Shown: piece by piece, positions 20,836-33,159 of the stretch
Position numbering within the stretch: position 1 is the stretch's first letter
How the letters are laid out: the number at the start of each line of letters is the position of its first letter
Assembly: GCA_030386875.1 (NCBI GenBank)
Contig: CM059562.1
Coordinates: forward strand, 69,252,201-69,316,200
DNA length: 64,000 bases
Origin: Morinoia aosen
Taxonomy: Eukaryota > Arthropoda > Malacostraca > Amphipoda > Talitridae
Direction: 5' to 3'
The notes under the pieces: model-generated
What the model saw: only the letters and a program-made list of their open reading frames with translations
Databases searched by the model: none
Told to the model about the DNA's origin: nothing
Position numbers and translations under genes: made by a program

Positions 20836-23800
20836 ACAAAATGCGGACGTTAAAGGGTTAATTGTTAGAGTGCAAGCTCATCGCTTAAAAATACGTGCAC
20901 CTCACCCCCCCTTGATCACAGAGACTGCATTGGACAATAGCTTATTGATCAAGCGCCAAATTGTCTTCCATTGACCTATTACTGATAAATTGGAATGTCA
21001 AGTACGAATCACAATGAACTACAGTAATTTATATTCTGCTCAATTTGAAGTAATTTGAGAGAGCCAGAACCAATATGCAGAACAAAAACAAATTACTTAG
21101 TTCTGAAGTACTTCTTCATACGGCAATTTGTACACACTAAAACGATTAATGCGCTAAAAACTCGACAAATTCTGAGATTTTTTCGTTCAGCTCAGTTTTA
21201 TTACACCATTTGGAAAAGTCTTCAAGCAGAAAAAAGGTGAATTTTTTGAAGTCGATCTTGTCAGCAGCTTTAATAGCGAGCATGAAGACAGCGGCAAGCG
21301 AGGAAGTTGAAGAGGACAGACACGGCAACAGGGCGACACCGGCAGAGCACAGGAGCAGGAGCGGCAAGGTAATTTAGTTGGCAAGTGTGTGTGATTTATG
21401 GGTCCGTTTTGACGAGTTGCTCGACCGAGGGCCTGAATTACGGAGAACAATTGCCGCAAAAGGCACTAATTGCCAGAAAGCTTTGGTCCCTGAGTGGCGA
21501 GGCCCGGGTTGCAAGGCTGGTGCGCCGCTTCATTGCTGCTGCGCACCGTGCCATTACGGCGCCTCGCGTGCGTTGCACACAGCGTAGCAACACCCGTCAT
21601 TTAATCAATGGCTTTATATTGCTACTTCATTACGCTTATTCCTTCCAGTAGAACGCACACGCCCGCCGTTATCGATTTGTGATCGTTCATCTAAAGTATC
21701 GTCCAAGTCATTTTGGAATTAGTTGCATATTTTTGGAATTCATCACCGTGCCAAATTTAGAACCTCATCTGTCGCCCGTAAAAGAACAGCGCTTAACTAT
21801 ACCGGATTTAACAGTCGCCATTGCGATCCTTAGCGACGTGGTAATCACCAACTCGCCTCGAACAGCTCAACGAGGCCCCAACAAAATTTTTTCTGAGGAA
21901 ATAAATCTTACATAAAAATCGAAATTGATTCCCAGAAAATTAGCTGTCTTTTTTTAACGCAGTCATATTTAAATAATCATATAATATGGAGGGTTTGAGC
22001 ACAGTTTCCATTCAAATAATACGACCGTCACGTTGGAATGCGGCAGGTAAGATTCAAAAGGAGCAGTATTATAATGGTCCTTCAGCTTCAGTGTTTCCAT
22101 TGGTGCAGCCCGCCATGCCGGCAATATGAAGTGGCATCTCGAGATGGATGGATAGTGGAAAATAACAAGAAATAAAAGCAAAGTCGCTAGTGCAAGATGT
22201 CGAGCGCACAGCATGCTATCTTTCCCATGTGAGAGACAGGGAAGAGGAAATAAAAATTTACGGTAGTAAACTTGAATACTGAATATAAAACTAGGCCCTT
22301 GAAAACCTATTACCTTGTTGGTAGTGAGAAACTAGGAGGGTGATTGAAAACAACTTCCCGGATAATGACAGGCACTATCGACATACGTCATCATCAATGT
22401 AATTTCAAAATCCTTTCAGATATGGTAGGCAATAGTCTACTTCAGCAGAAAATGTCATGAAAGCTGGCTACACGACTACCGGTATCAGCAAATATGAAAG
22501 AAAACTGGCTATTCAAATATAAGTGAATATGACCAATAATTGACAATTAAAGCTAAATAAAAATATAAAATAATACATAAAAATAACAAGGCTTCAGAGT
22601 ACAAGTAAAAAACTCATACTTCTGTATGCAAGTTCGTGAAGCGGAATTCTCACTCGATTGTTGACGCAGTTCGTCATTACACTGCAGTGCGTGTATGACC
22701 TCTTGCGCGCACGTAGCCGTCGTTAGCACGCAACACTTAGCGTCAACTTCAAAACAAATCGAAGAAGCAGAAGCACCATGTGCCATACATGACAAAACAA
22801 GATACCATCACAAACAATGTAACTCACCTTCTTACTTGTAACCAGCGCAATTGATGCACCAATGAGAGAACACCAAAGAGAACAACAATGAAGCAGCGAC
22901 GGCAACGAATGCCGTCACACGGAGGGCCCAAGTTGGTATTTTGGTGGAGCCCCAACTATGCCGTACGACCGACGCAGCACTCCATAGATAAGAGAGACGG
23001 TGCCATCTACACGTCAGCAGCTGTTACCGAGCACTCCTCACCTCCACTGATGTCTCAACAGCTGCTACTTCCGCTTTGTAATTCTTCACATTGCTCGCAC
23101 AAGTACTGTGCGTACCGCCGCCCGCGTTACTATCACCAGCTGAGCGCTAAGTTCATTATCGTCATCAGAGCTTGTGGCATTCGACTTAACATGATTGGCC
23201 CCATTTGTATTCTCACTGGCTGAAGCACATTATGCCGCAGACATTTCATCTATTGCCCAGCAAATTTCCTTCGTTGTGATGAAGCCTTAAACGAAAAATT
23301 AATACACCCCACACAACCCTTGACATTCAAACCAATGTTATATAATCTAATCTACATAGGGTAGAATGCGTGTTCATTGACCATCTAGCGGATGCCAGCA
23401 GATGTAACTTGTTAAATATACAGCTACTCAATGAACTTCAAAAGTTTTAAGCTGACTATCGTTGATAAATCAGTTATTTAATAGTTACCAATTCAAGAGA
23501 ACGTGCGAAAAAGATCCGCCAAATACCTACATCATAATTGGTGGCGTCATTAAATATCAGCTGAAGGGAACACGTACAGAAGAAAAATATCGTACACCCT
23601 CGACGAAGGTAAAACACACTTATCAAATGATTAAAACCATTTTCTTCTATCAGACCAGCGTGGCGGTGTGCTGTGACCCGTCATTTAGTGCGTCCAAATA
23701 GCACCTGATGGTGCGCAAGTGCAGCAGAGCACCTGAATTCACGCGACTAGAGGGAGATTGTAAGTTAAGAGACATAACTAACTTCAAACTCAGACCTGAC

Positions 23801-25675
23801 ACATAATGTAGTCAAGCATATTTGGCTGCTGTAATAAGGAATTCATTCTTAATCACAACGAAGGTCATGCCACTAAGATGAACTAATGAACGTATTCAGA
23901 AGGTAATCAGGTGTTGTTTCATCATTACGAACTGGATACATAAAAAGGTTAATGCATCAAACAACCATCATTATAAAACAAACTATGTGGACGAATGCGC
24001 CTAATGTAACAACACACATCCCAAGTCAATACTCCTCTCAGCGCACTTCTTAACTCAAGAAGCGAAGTTTGAGATAGTTATCGATATCTTCTAAATTAAA
24101 TCCCAAGGATCAAGAAAAACTAGCTAAATTTTTGGCCCAAGTCATACCTATGTATATGTAATTACAGGCTATGAGTTACGGTCGGCTAGCAAATTGTTCG
24201 TCAGCAATGGATAGTGCATGTAGCTCTAATTCAGTAAGAAGTCTCAGTGTAGAAAATTTAAGGGTATAAGACCGTGCATGTATTAGACCTGAGGCAAAAA
24301 ACATATGGTAGACAGCCCGTCATCTGATAGAACTGCAGAATGATCTAGTTGCATGCGAGTGATAACACACGCCCATGCTCATTCATGGCTCAGTTGTATG
24401 CGCAAGAGAGCAATTGAAGCACAGTTGGTGCAGGTCAGACATAACACAGGGACTAGGATCAAAACGCTGATAACTCCTCATCGGAACGTGATCAACTTTT
24501 TCGAACAATTTATGGCCCTCGTATACACAAACTAAGTAAGTGACACGGAGAGTTTTAATCAGGATGATGTCAATGTTCCTACTTGCGACGATAATAGAGT
24601 AGGAACACAAACAATTGGTAAGCATCTGAGTGCTACGTTAGAAGGTATAATAACATTCAAAATCAGCAACGCCCTCTCAGATTTATATTGTCTACAGTGA
24701 ATATAAGAAATGAGGAAGTAAAGCCATAAGCGTTTCCATCTAAAGGAACAGCCAGTCAATATTAGGCACATTAAATCAAATGAATATTTATTCACATCAT
24801 CTACCATTCGAAAAATAGTAACAAAAAACACTGCACACACAAAGAGTTGGACGGATTTAAGCAACAGAGTCTACGCGTGGACAGATACGTACAGAAAATT
24901 CAAGGCAATACGTCATTACGACGTGCAAGACGACCACTTTCAATTAAATCGGGAGCTTATCACGCTGCCAGCCTGAGTATGGGAGGCAGACGAAGAGAAG
25001 AGATTGAGTGCCAGGAGTCTGCCAGCACCACGCAACTGGCGCTGACTAAACCGAATATGACGTTTGTGCATACAATGTAGAAATGTGTTTTTAACATACA
25101 TTAGGCAGTCGAAACACAGTGACCCAATAGTACAAATCCTTTGGAAAAAAGAAAGCTCTTAAGCAGCCGTGGCAGAACTTTTTAAGAGGAAAATAAAAAA
25201 AGCGCAATCGAATACCTCTCATGACTAGAGAGCAGTGCTGCTACACACGACAGGCAGCCTCATATGCATTATGTTTGTGTAATCACTACGCTCCTAACTT
25301 CAGGCAGCTCAGATATGCAGAGGAAAGAGAACAGCAATTTGATATAACCTGACATCTACAGATGCGTTATTTAAACTTTGTCAACATATGAATTATACAC
25401 AAAATTATACCTGCTCAGCACTTCACTGTTAAATAATGGAATAGAACCATCATATCTGCTCGAAGGGTGATTTAACAGCTGTGACAAAAACATCTCATCG
25501 AGAAAATAATTGATTTGAAGAATCAAATACGTGAAGTAACACTCCGACACTTGTGCAAGAACTTTTGTGCTCGGAACGCCTCTCACATGAGAAAAGGTAG
25601 AGAAATGAGTCAAACTAATTAAAACTAAAGTCCGTAACTTCTTATAACAAGCGTTTTATTCATCTCACGATGATG
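20836..25675. other. Non-coding spacer, GC-rich patch at 21250-21600
   Basis: No gene recognised. The patch at about 21250-21600 is GC-richer and carries several overlapping open frames (60-90 codons) on both strands. A strong minus-strand donor (AGAAG then GTGAGTTAC, exon end near 22829) follows a hydrophobic open frame, but no acceptor could be located, so no exon is called. The remainder is AT-rich unique sequence. Confidence 0.5.
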
Positions 25676-26009
25676 AGATTAGATTATATGTTAGTTTAAG
25701 CGTCTCTAACCGCTAACAAATAAGATCGTTTCGAAGAGAGGAAATAAGAAGGCACCATGTAGTATGGAGATAAGGAAACGTGGAATCTATGAAAAAGGTA
25801 CATAGAAACAGTAAGTTGAGAAAGAAGTTCATGAAACAAGATAAAAGTTAAAAAAGAAAGTAGTAGGTGCTGAGAAACAGGACAGTAGTGAACCGAAAAA
25901 AAATGGTCCTTAACCTAACAAAAAAAAAACATTTTATTTCATCAAAAAGAAGGCCTACCTAGCTCAGCTAAAGACCCTGGAAGTGCTAATTCCTATGACG
26001 CTGAGGAAT
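25676..26009 (-). mobile_element. Copy of the 357-bp retroposon family with an internal deletion near its 5' end
   Basis: GAGATTAGATTATATGTTAG, GGCACCATGTAGTATGG, GGTACATAGAAACAGTAAG, GTAGTAGGTGCTGAGAAAC and GAACCGAAAAAAAATGGTCC are all present and little diverged. The GC-rich end is shortened: the CCCCCTGGGAGCGC block is reduced and the GATACAA stem is missing, leaving TATGACGCTGAGGAATCC. Short variant. Confidence 0.85.
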
Positions 26010-27847
26010 CCTACACATCCACCCAAGAGCGGGAAGTTAACCAGCCCGCGAACGGAGAGCTCCATACAGCTCTCCATCGCACCTGGGGAGCTATGATGTA
26101 CTGACAAAACTTCCTTACCGCAAAGTAATTAAACAGCAAATACCCTTCCTCCCTGCACGGGAGTAGACCTGTATTAGCACAGCAACATAAGTCCTATGAG
26201 CAAATAATTATTGAGGCAACTACGCAGCGAGAATAAGATAATCACTCCATTAAATAGGTATAGCTCCCTCCAGCTGAGAAGAAGCCCAGTTACTCCTATA
26301 GGAACTTCATTAACACTTTAACCGCATCGTACACTATCGGTGGCCATGGAGGGGATTTTCATTATGCTGCTGACCGATCAGTAGTCACAAACTCGATTTT
26401 TATAAATACTTAACTTAACTAAAGCTAAATGAAAGCATGGTCCAGTTAATATGTGTTATTTTAAAGATTGCTAACGACAAATGACTTTGTATTTTAGCTA
26501 AACATTGAACTTCAGTTCAACCAATTCCGGGGTAAGTGTCAAACTCCTGAGTTTTTAAATTGCTCTGACGTACGAGCAAATGGAAGACGGCGTCCACCAT
26601 TTAAGAGACGTCCAAGAAGCGCTGGTCTCAAGCGGGTAGCACAAGTGAACAGCAGTACGGGCGCTCACAATTGAAGAAGACTCTAGCTCGCGCCTAACTG
26701 GTCCAGGGTCATAATTTAGTGCGTATTTTTTGTTTGCATTCAAATGTTATGATCAATTGATTTTTTTTTCATTTATTGCATACTAGGAATTCTGCACCAA
26801 CTTGTACTCACACACACAGACTTTCATATTTGTATCAATTGCAATTCCTGACACATTCAAAATGCCTCTCATTCGCATCAAGTGCAATTTATTTCACATA
26901 AATTCAATGAAGAAGGCTATCACGGAAAACCATGAAAGTTTCAAGCTCTTATTTTGATATGAACTCCTATTCTTAGAAAACCAGCTATTTCTCCCATTCT
27001 TTATTTATTTTAATAATGAACGTCTTCACCACAAGCCATTCATCAGCTGAATGGCATTCAGGAACCTTTCATAATGTCAGGTTCCATTCCTGCTCAGAAA
27101 ACATCGACATTGCAGAAACTTGAATCTGGAAGCCCTATAATTTCAGAAAATAAATTTTACTATAATTGAAATGCATCGACAGATATTGTATTCTGCCGCA
27201 ATTCTATCACGGAAAAAAGTTATAGTAAGTACTACGAAGACCACAAGTTCGCAAGCGTTGGAGACTTAAAGACTACAATGAAGAGGAAACGACAGCCAAA
27301 CAATGAAATCCAGGATATAGCATGTATCAAATTACAGCGAGGTCACTCCAAAGTAACCTCACGTTTGCATCATTTTCTTAGGTGTGAACCATAAAAGCGA
27401 GTTAATTTCCACACGAGAGGTTCTCATAAAAACTTCAGCCGAGTTAAGTTCGCAGTAAACTCACGCCGGGCAGTCGGACGGTTGCTCGGTCAGTAGAAGC
27501 GACAAAACACTCGTCCAGCATTGCATGGATAAGCAGCAGGAAGCAGTGGATTATTCTTTCTCATAAATCATGGAAACTGTGCAGCTCAAAGCCATAAAAG
27601 TTGCGCTCGCCGGAGTATGGAGGCGATCCACTTCCGCTTCTGCAAGGCGACCGAACGTCATCCGTCCGTTTGTCTACGCGAGACCGTCGCGTTCGCAACG
27701 ACCTCTCAAATTGCGCGAAACACAGGGTCTTAAATAACGCTTTCAGTGGTGTTGCCAGGTGGCGTTCGCGTAGCCTGGTTTTGACAAGTTTTCCCAATAA
27801 TTCAGTGAATTTCGGTGGCAAAATTCTTCTTACACGTGATTCCGAAA
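26010..27847. other. AT-rich non-coding spacer
   Basis: Apart from the hairpin at 26054-26075 nothing is recognised. A moderately GC-rich patch at 27600-27790 gives overlapping open frames on both strands without protein features. Confidence 0.5.
26054..26075. repeat. 8-bp stem hairpin
   Basis: GGAGAGCT, a 6-base loop CCATAC, and AGCTCTCC form a perfect inverted repeat immediately downstream of a retroposon copy. No terminator role is implied in a eukaryotic context. Confidence 0.7.
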
Positions 27848-27922
27848 GATTAGATTAGATAATAGTTTAGGCCACCCTATCTGCAACAAAAACGATCCCA
27901 AAAGAGGAAGGCCCCATTTAGG
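27848..27922 (-). mobile_element. Strongly 5'-truncated copy of the 357-bp retroposon family
   Basis: GATTAGATTAGATAATAG, then a CCACCCTATCTGCAACAAAA block and GAGGAAGGCCCCATTTAGG, about 75 bp including a small internal deletion. It retains the tail side only, as expected if reverse transcription started at that end and stopped early. Confidence 0.8.
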
Positions 27923-30602
27923 AAGTTCGTAGATTCTTTGGTCCCACCCCTACAAAATGCATCCTCATATTTTAAGGAACACTTTGAAAAAAATAAGCAA
28001 GCTCAACTTCTTTTTTGAACACCATAAAGAGAAAATTTGAGCACGATTACACAAAAAGAGCTTTCAGCAGCAATATACTTAATGTGTCAAGCTATGGCAT
28101 GAATATTTTTCCAAGTAGCACGGACTAAAAACAGATTCAAAATATGTTTAGAACAGGAGCGGTTTTCGCAATCGCAGACCATCGCTTTTCATAATTTAAC
28201 GACTCATGTACGCCCAGAAATGACCACCAAATGAAAATTACTATTGAGATGGAAAAGATGGTCAGTTTTCAACTAATGGAAGCTTGAAATTAACGCACAT
28301 CGTTGCTACAAAGGCGGGTACCCACGAATACCTCCGAGTGTATCGAGAGTTCAAAGTCAAGTCACCCCCAGAAACAGATAATGAATCTGGTACGGGAAGC
28401 TACTGCTTCCACAAGGTTTTTCGCAGTGATTTGAAGTCCTGAGTTCGAGTCTCCGAACTCCTCGTACATTTACCTCCGAGTGCTTAGACAGCCCAAGAAA
28501 AAGCCAATAAGAGCGCCAATCAGCACAGTAAGCGCAGTAGTTTGTTATTCTACCCTAACCCCACGAAGCGCTAAGTCCCGGAAATATGATGAAGAGTTAT
28601 CCTCTTCAGTACATCCATCATGAGATAAAAGAACTTTTCAAAGTTAAAAACAATCAACAAAATCACATTACCCAGTCACACCTACACAATTTTGAGACAC
28701 AAGTCAACATTTCTACCCCTTTATTCAAGATCGCAGGCAAATTTCGAGATTACGCGGACTGGCGTCCAGTCGGTGTGTAGGAGGCAGGCGGCGAGAAAGG
28801 CCAGGTTGTGTATATTTGCGTGTATAGGCCGACCACCGTTGTGCGAGAGAGGCGTAAAGCAGCGGGAAGGGCCGACACAATCTCTTCATCAGAGCGCGTT
28901 ATCCCTGGAAGCTCCTCAATAGCTCCACAGACATCACTTGGAACATAACGCTGATAGAAACCCCCACCGTACAATAGCAATAATGCAGCCCGCGATGTCT
29001 CCGTGGCCACATCGTCGCTCGAGTTCCTTTCACGCCTTCTACCTCTCTACTTTTGTCCCCTTATTTGCCTCCTACATCGTATCCTTCTTCGAATACATGC
29101 ATGAGAACACACTGCACCTCTGGAACGAGAGTAAACGAAACTTTATATCCGTTGCAAAGGCTCCCGGATGTCATAAAAGCAATAGCATGCATTAACTCTT
29201 CAGGTAATGCTGCAATCTGAATCTTTAGAATCGCAAAGAGAAACAAAAAATTAACACGGTATTGCATGAATGCAATTTGATCTGTAAAGACGCACAAATA
29301 TCTTCATGAATTCGTTTTGGAAATTTCTTTTACGAGCATCTATCACGAAACTGGATTAATTATGCCAAAATTCATTTTCACTTCGTCACACATTCATATT
29401 ATGCCAGAAAACAGCTTTCCAACAGAATACATGCAAGAAAATTATTCTGAACTACAAAGACAGACAGAATATTTTAAATCCTTCAAGAACATCTTATTTT
29501 AAACCAACTTGCACCAAGCTTTCTGAATGAGTCAGCTACATGTTGTGATTTTTAACAGTTGCGTCCCACCATGCGAAAATGTGTACGTAAACAAAATAAG
29601 AGTAAAAACGTCACTCGCAATATAGAAAAAAAATACAGCAAGAAGCAGGTGTTCATTAGCTGCTTGCACGATGTACATTTGCATACATACTTAATTTCAT
29701 TTCTGTTCTCCGCGAACCGCATCAAACAAAGACGTAGAAGTAACGAAGCTCATAAAACACGAGCACTCGACAACGCTCTCTCGATAAGCCATGCTTCGCT
29801 AATGAAGGAAGGGGCTGCAATTATAAAGCAATAAAATACAACAACGCAGGAGCATGCACGCGGTTATTAAACAGCGGTGGGTGCGTGGTCGCTTTGATGA
29901 AACATTATTGGCAAAGAGGTCGATGAAAGGACGTGCTGCGTCAAATTGAAATAAACTCGACAGAATTGGTTATGAAAAACATACGTGCCAACTGAGAATT
30001 TTATGGTTACAGTATTTACCATTTTACTACACAGCTCGTTTCTTTACAATTCGTTTTAGCCCCGAATGATGCAAATATTATACACTAGAATGATACATTT
30101 TTGCTTTCGGTGACTTTAACAAATTTTAAATGCACGAGCTGGGATAAAATGCTGAGATATAAATAAAAAAATGAGTTCTTCATTTATTTTGAATGACTCC
30201 AATTAAATCAAAACACTACACAACTATCTAACGCACGTCAGCAATTTGTTAAATTATAACCTGCCATAAAGTCGTAGAAGCGAATAAGGATGTGCTCACT
30301 GGTATAATTGCCCCGCAGGAACGTCATTTGCTCAGCAATTTTTGAAACGAAATTTAAAAGACGAGCATAAACAAGTCATAAAAAAGGAGAAGCAAAATCC
30401 GTTTTTGGATAAAATTGGGAAAATACGATTTCCACAAGATCTGCACACGATCCACACATCAAACCTCATACAGGCCTCAAGAGGTAAGAACATCGGTACT
30501 CTTGAGTGATGCATTCTAACGCGCTCACATCGATGTAGCATCTCTACCGGATCAAACTGCACGGTAAAAGTGACCAGACCACAAATTAAAAAGCGACATA
30601 GC
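27923..30602. other. AT-rich non-coding spacer
   Basis: No gene recognised. A B-box-like GAGTTCGAGTCTCC at about 28441 is not accompanied by a plausible tRNA cloverleaf. Open frames at 28586-29195 overlap on both strands and lack motifs. Confidence 0.5.
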
Positions 30603-30606
30603 TTAA

Positions 30607-30877
30607 CACGTTCCTTGCGTATTGGGCCATATGTGTACCAGTCGATCGGTAAATTGCTCATTCATGTATACCGGTATAAATGAATAACATTTAACCTGTT
30701 CCGTGACCTTTTTAAAAATAACTTATCATGCAAGGTGAAATGTATCGTGGAATCGCATTTTTCGTATTTTTCAGGAAGGACAAAAATGTATTCGAGCATT
30801 TAAGTCGATTTCCCAAGTCTGCACCTTAATACATAACCAAACCAACCGTTTACAACCGCGGAAAAGCAGCGAACGTG
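30607..30877. mobile_element. piggyBac-like MITE, 271 bp
   Basis: The left end is TTAA (30603-30606) followed by CACGTTCCTTGCG. The right end, read inward on the minus strand, is CACGTTCGCTGC, next to TTTT at 30878-30881, a decayed TTAA. Known of the family: piggyBac elements insert at TTAA, duplicate it, and have short ends beginning with C. The interior aligns with the element at 43258-43518 (shared AAATTGCTCATT, AACATTTAA, ATTCGAGCA/TTTCGAGCA and TAAGTCGATTT/AAAGTCGTTTT blocks). There is no coding capacity. Confidence 0.7.
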
Positions 30878-30881
30878 TTTT

Positions 30882-32831
30882 CATCACCATATTGGCGATG
30901 CAGATACTATACAGAAAGCGGCCCTACATCCCGCCAATACGGACTCGGCAATAAAGGTACCGCGGAACCGAGTGCCAGCGTTGCTTGAGTGCGGGCGGCA
31001 AGAGCGTGGTGGCGGTGCCTGGAAAGCTGACGTCGCAGTAAATCAGAGGAGGCCCACCGTTCGTGTGACGCACTTATGGAGCAGTCACGATCGCCGTCTT
31101 CGGTTGTCGACTGGCCGGCCGGCCGTCGGAGCGCCGTTTGTGTGCTGACCAGCATGACCAATTTCAAGTGCGTCAAATCTCGCATAGTATGGTGCTAACA
31201 CGCAGTAACACAAACTTGAAAGAGTTACAAAAATTTTGTTGGGTTCATTTCAATTGAATTTTTTATTGAGAATGCATTTATTAAAATACGCACCCATAGC
31301 AGAGAGAAACTATTCTATATCACAAGCAAAGAGTCAGTCACGTACAAGGTTAAAAATGCTTTCCACACCACTTATCCTAAATATGCAGGATAACCAAAAA
31401 TCTTCACGTTATTCTCCGATTTGGTCACAAGAACTATTCTGCACGAAATTTGATGAACTTTGAGCATGGATACTGAAAGGATTTTTTTCAAAGTTCAAAG
31501 CCGATGCAAGAACGACTGATCCGGTTGAAAAGTTTCGGGTACCAGACTTAGTGATTTATTGGCAACTCCACGGAGCTGATGTACTTGATGCCGCTAATGT
31601 TCTGAAAGCAAGCATGAATTATGACTCCATATTTGTAACACGTAACCTCCTTCTACCGCTATCAGCCTTACAAAAAACGAAGCTTACGCAAATCTAAGCA
31701 TCCAACACGTCGTTCAAATTGTCAATTTAAGGCATGTAACCTGCCGACACTGCAATTATTATAAGACATAAAAGAAATTTTCGACGGCAGCTTGTTCTCT
31801 GCATAAAATTACAACCTTGCTATTTATGCACTGGAAGCTAAAGAAATAACTCTAGTCGCTCAAAGAAAGAAACAAATTCAATAAATATGGACGTTTATGC
31901 GCCACGATATACAGCGCACTGCAGTGATGCTTCAGATCAAACTTTTCATAACAAAACGTCGCCGATTTCTCACAAAATTAAATTTTCTTCTGCTAATTTC
32001 GAATGAGCGAATATTTCGAATGGGTTTTTGAAAAGCAAAAATTTAACAAATAATTTTGCTTAGTATTTTACTTTGTGTACTATACAACTCAACATAAATA
32101 ATACAACAAACATTAAACGGAAAAAATGTTGTAATAAAGTTCAGTATCTTCATGTTTTCAAAGTGTATAAAACAGACATTAACGAACAATAAAAGAGTCT
32201 ATGTCTTTGACATACGACCTAAAATGATGAAGAAGTGGAGACTAAAGGCGAAGGCGCTTGCGTGAGACCACCAATGACTGTATCACGCGTATCAAAGATA
32301 CCATTATGCCTCCCATCAAGTGCATCACGACACGTGACGTCATCGCTCAATAACTTAAATTTGTGCCACAGGAAAAAAACTTGGAGCCGCAGTCTCGCAA
32401 ATTATTCTCCTGATAACATTGTGAAAGAGCTTCAAGTTGGAAAGAGATGTAGGAAGTTTCGCGTGGTATTTAGTGAAGGAAAACTTGGCCAAACCAGAGA
32501 CATAGACAGTATCCATTATCCATAGACAGTAACTGAATGCAGTCTGACCATCTTGGCAAGGAAAATAATATCATTATGCAAGAGGAAGGTGCACACAGCA
32601 AAATATAATGATCCACTCTTTTAAAAGCCAAATACTCATGGTTCATTCAAGCGTGAATCTTCAGTGAGGGCAATTCACATCATGCATTTATTATTTTATT
32701 TTTCCAGGACGAAATCTTAATGTTTCCTCCCAGAGATCAAATTATTGATATGAAAACTGATACATAAGAATAGAAATTGTCTCTTGATGGATTCAACACA
32801 CTGGTATGTGAATCACGGGAAAAATGTAAAA
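30882..32831. other. Non-coding spacer with a CpG-rich patch at 30950-31160
   Basis: The patch includes ACTGGCCGGCCGGCCGTCGG and many CpG dinucleotides. A 92-codon minus-strand frame across it has no recognisable domain. A plus-strand acceptor-like TTATTTTTCCAG ends at 32707, followed by 18 open codons (DEILMFPPRDQII...) and then a stop. It is noted only as a weak candidate. Confidence 0.5.
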
Positions 32832-33159
32832 CAGATTCGAATTTCCTTGACCACAACAAAGGCGTTCTTAAGAGAAGAAGTGAAGTACCGTTTAGTACAG
32901 AATTAAAAAAAAGAGAATCTATAGCCAAAGTGTGTCCTCACACACACTGCGGATAGAAGCCACAAAATAGAAAAATGTGTATGAAACAATGAAAGTTGAA
33001 GGAGGAATTATTAGTTCTATTAAGTACTGGAAAGAGGACAGCAATGAACCGTGAAAAAAAGGTCTGCAAGAAAATAAAAACCCAAATCTGTTTCAAAAAA
33101 AAGTAACACCTACCTAATCATTAGCTCCGGACTTCGCACAGTTTCCGGGAAATAATGAC
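32832..33159 (-). mobile_element. Diverged copy of the 357-bp retroposon family, long variant
   Basis: Landmarks: TTCCTTGACCACAACAAAGG, GTTCTTAAGAGAAGAAG, TACCGTTTAGTACAG, the long-variant segment GTGTGTCCTCACACACACTG, GACAGCAATGAACCGTG, ACACCTACCTAATCATTAG and TTTCCGGGAAATAATGA. The terminal hairpin is absent, consistent with 5' truncation. No target duplication was seen. Confidence 0.78.

Noticed and set aside
22723-22905. Hydrophobic minus-strand frame ending near a strong donor (AGAAG then GTGAGT).
   Set aside because: No AG acceptor occurs between the pyrimidine-rich stretch and the donor at a usable place, and the hydrophobicity is explained by T-rich sequence.
23317-23352. Possible inverted tail of the 357-bp retroposon (ATATAATCTAATCTA).
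   Set aside because: Only the simple-sequence tail matches; the adjoining body block GGGAGGCTTAAAC is absent, so it is not counted as an inverted copy.
28380-28480. tRNA-like B-box wording (GAGTTCGAGTCTCC).
   Set aside because: No matching A box at the right distance and no cloverleaf with a 7-bp acceptor stem could be drawn.
32696-32765. Plus-strand acceptor (TTATTTTTCCAG) followed by 18 open codons and a stop.
   Set aside because: A single splice-like signal with a very short frame; no upstream donor or supporting exon on the plus strand.
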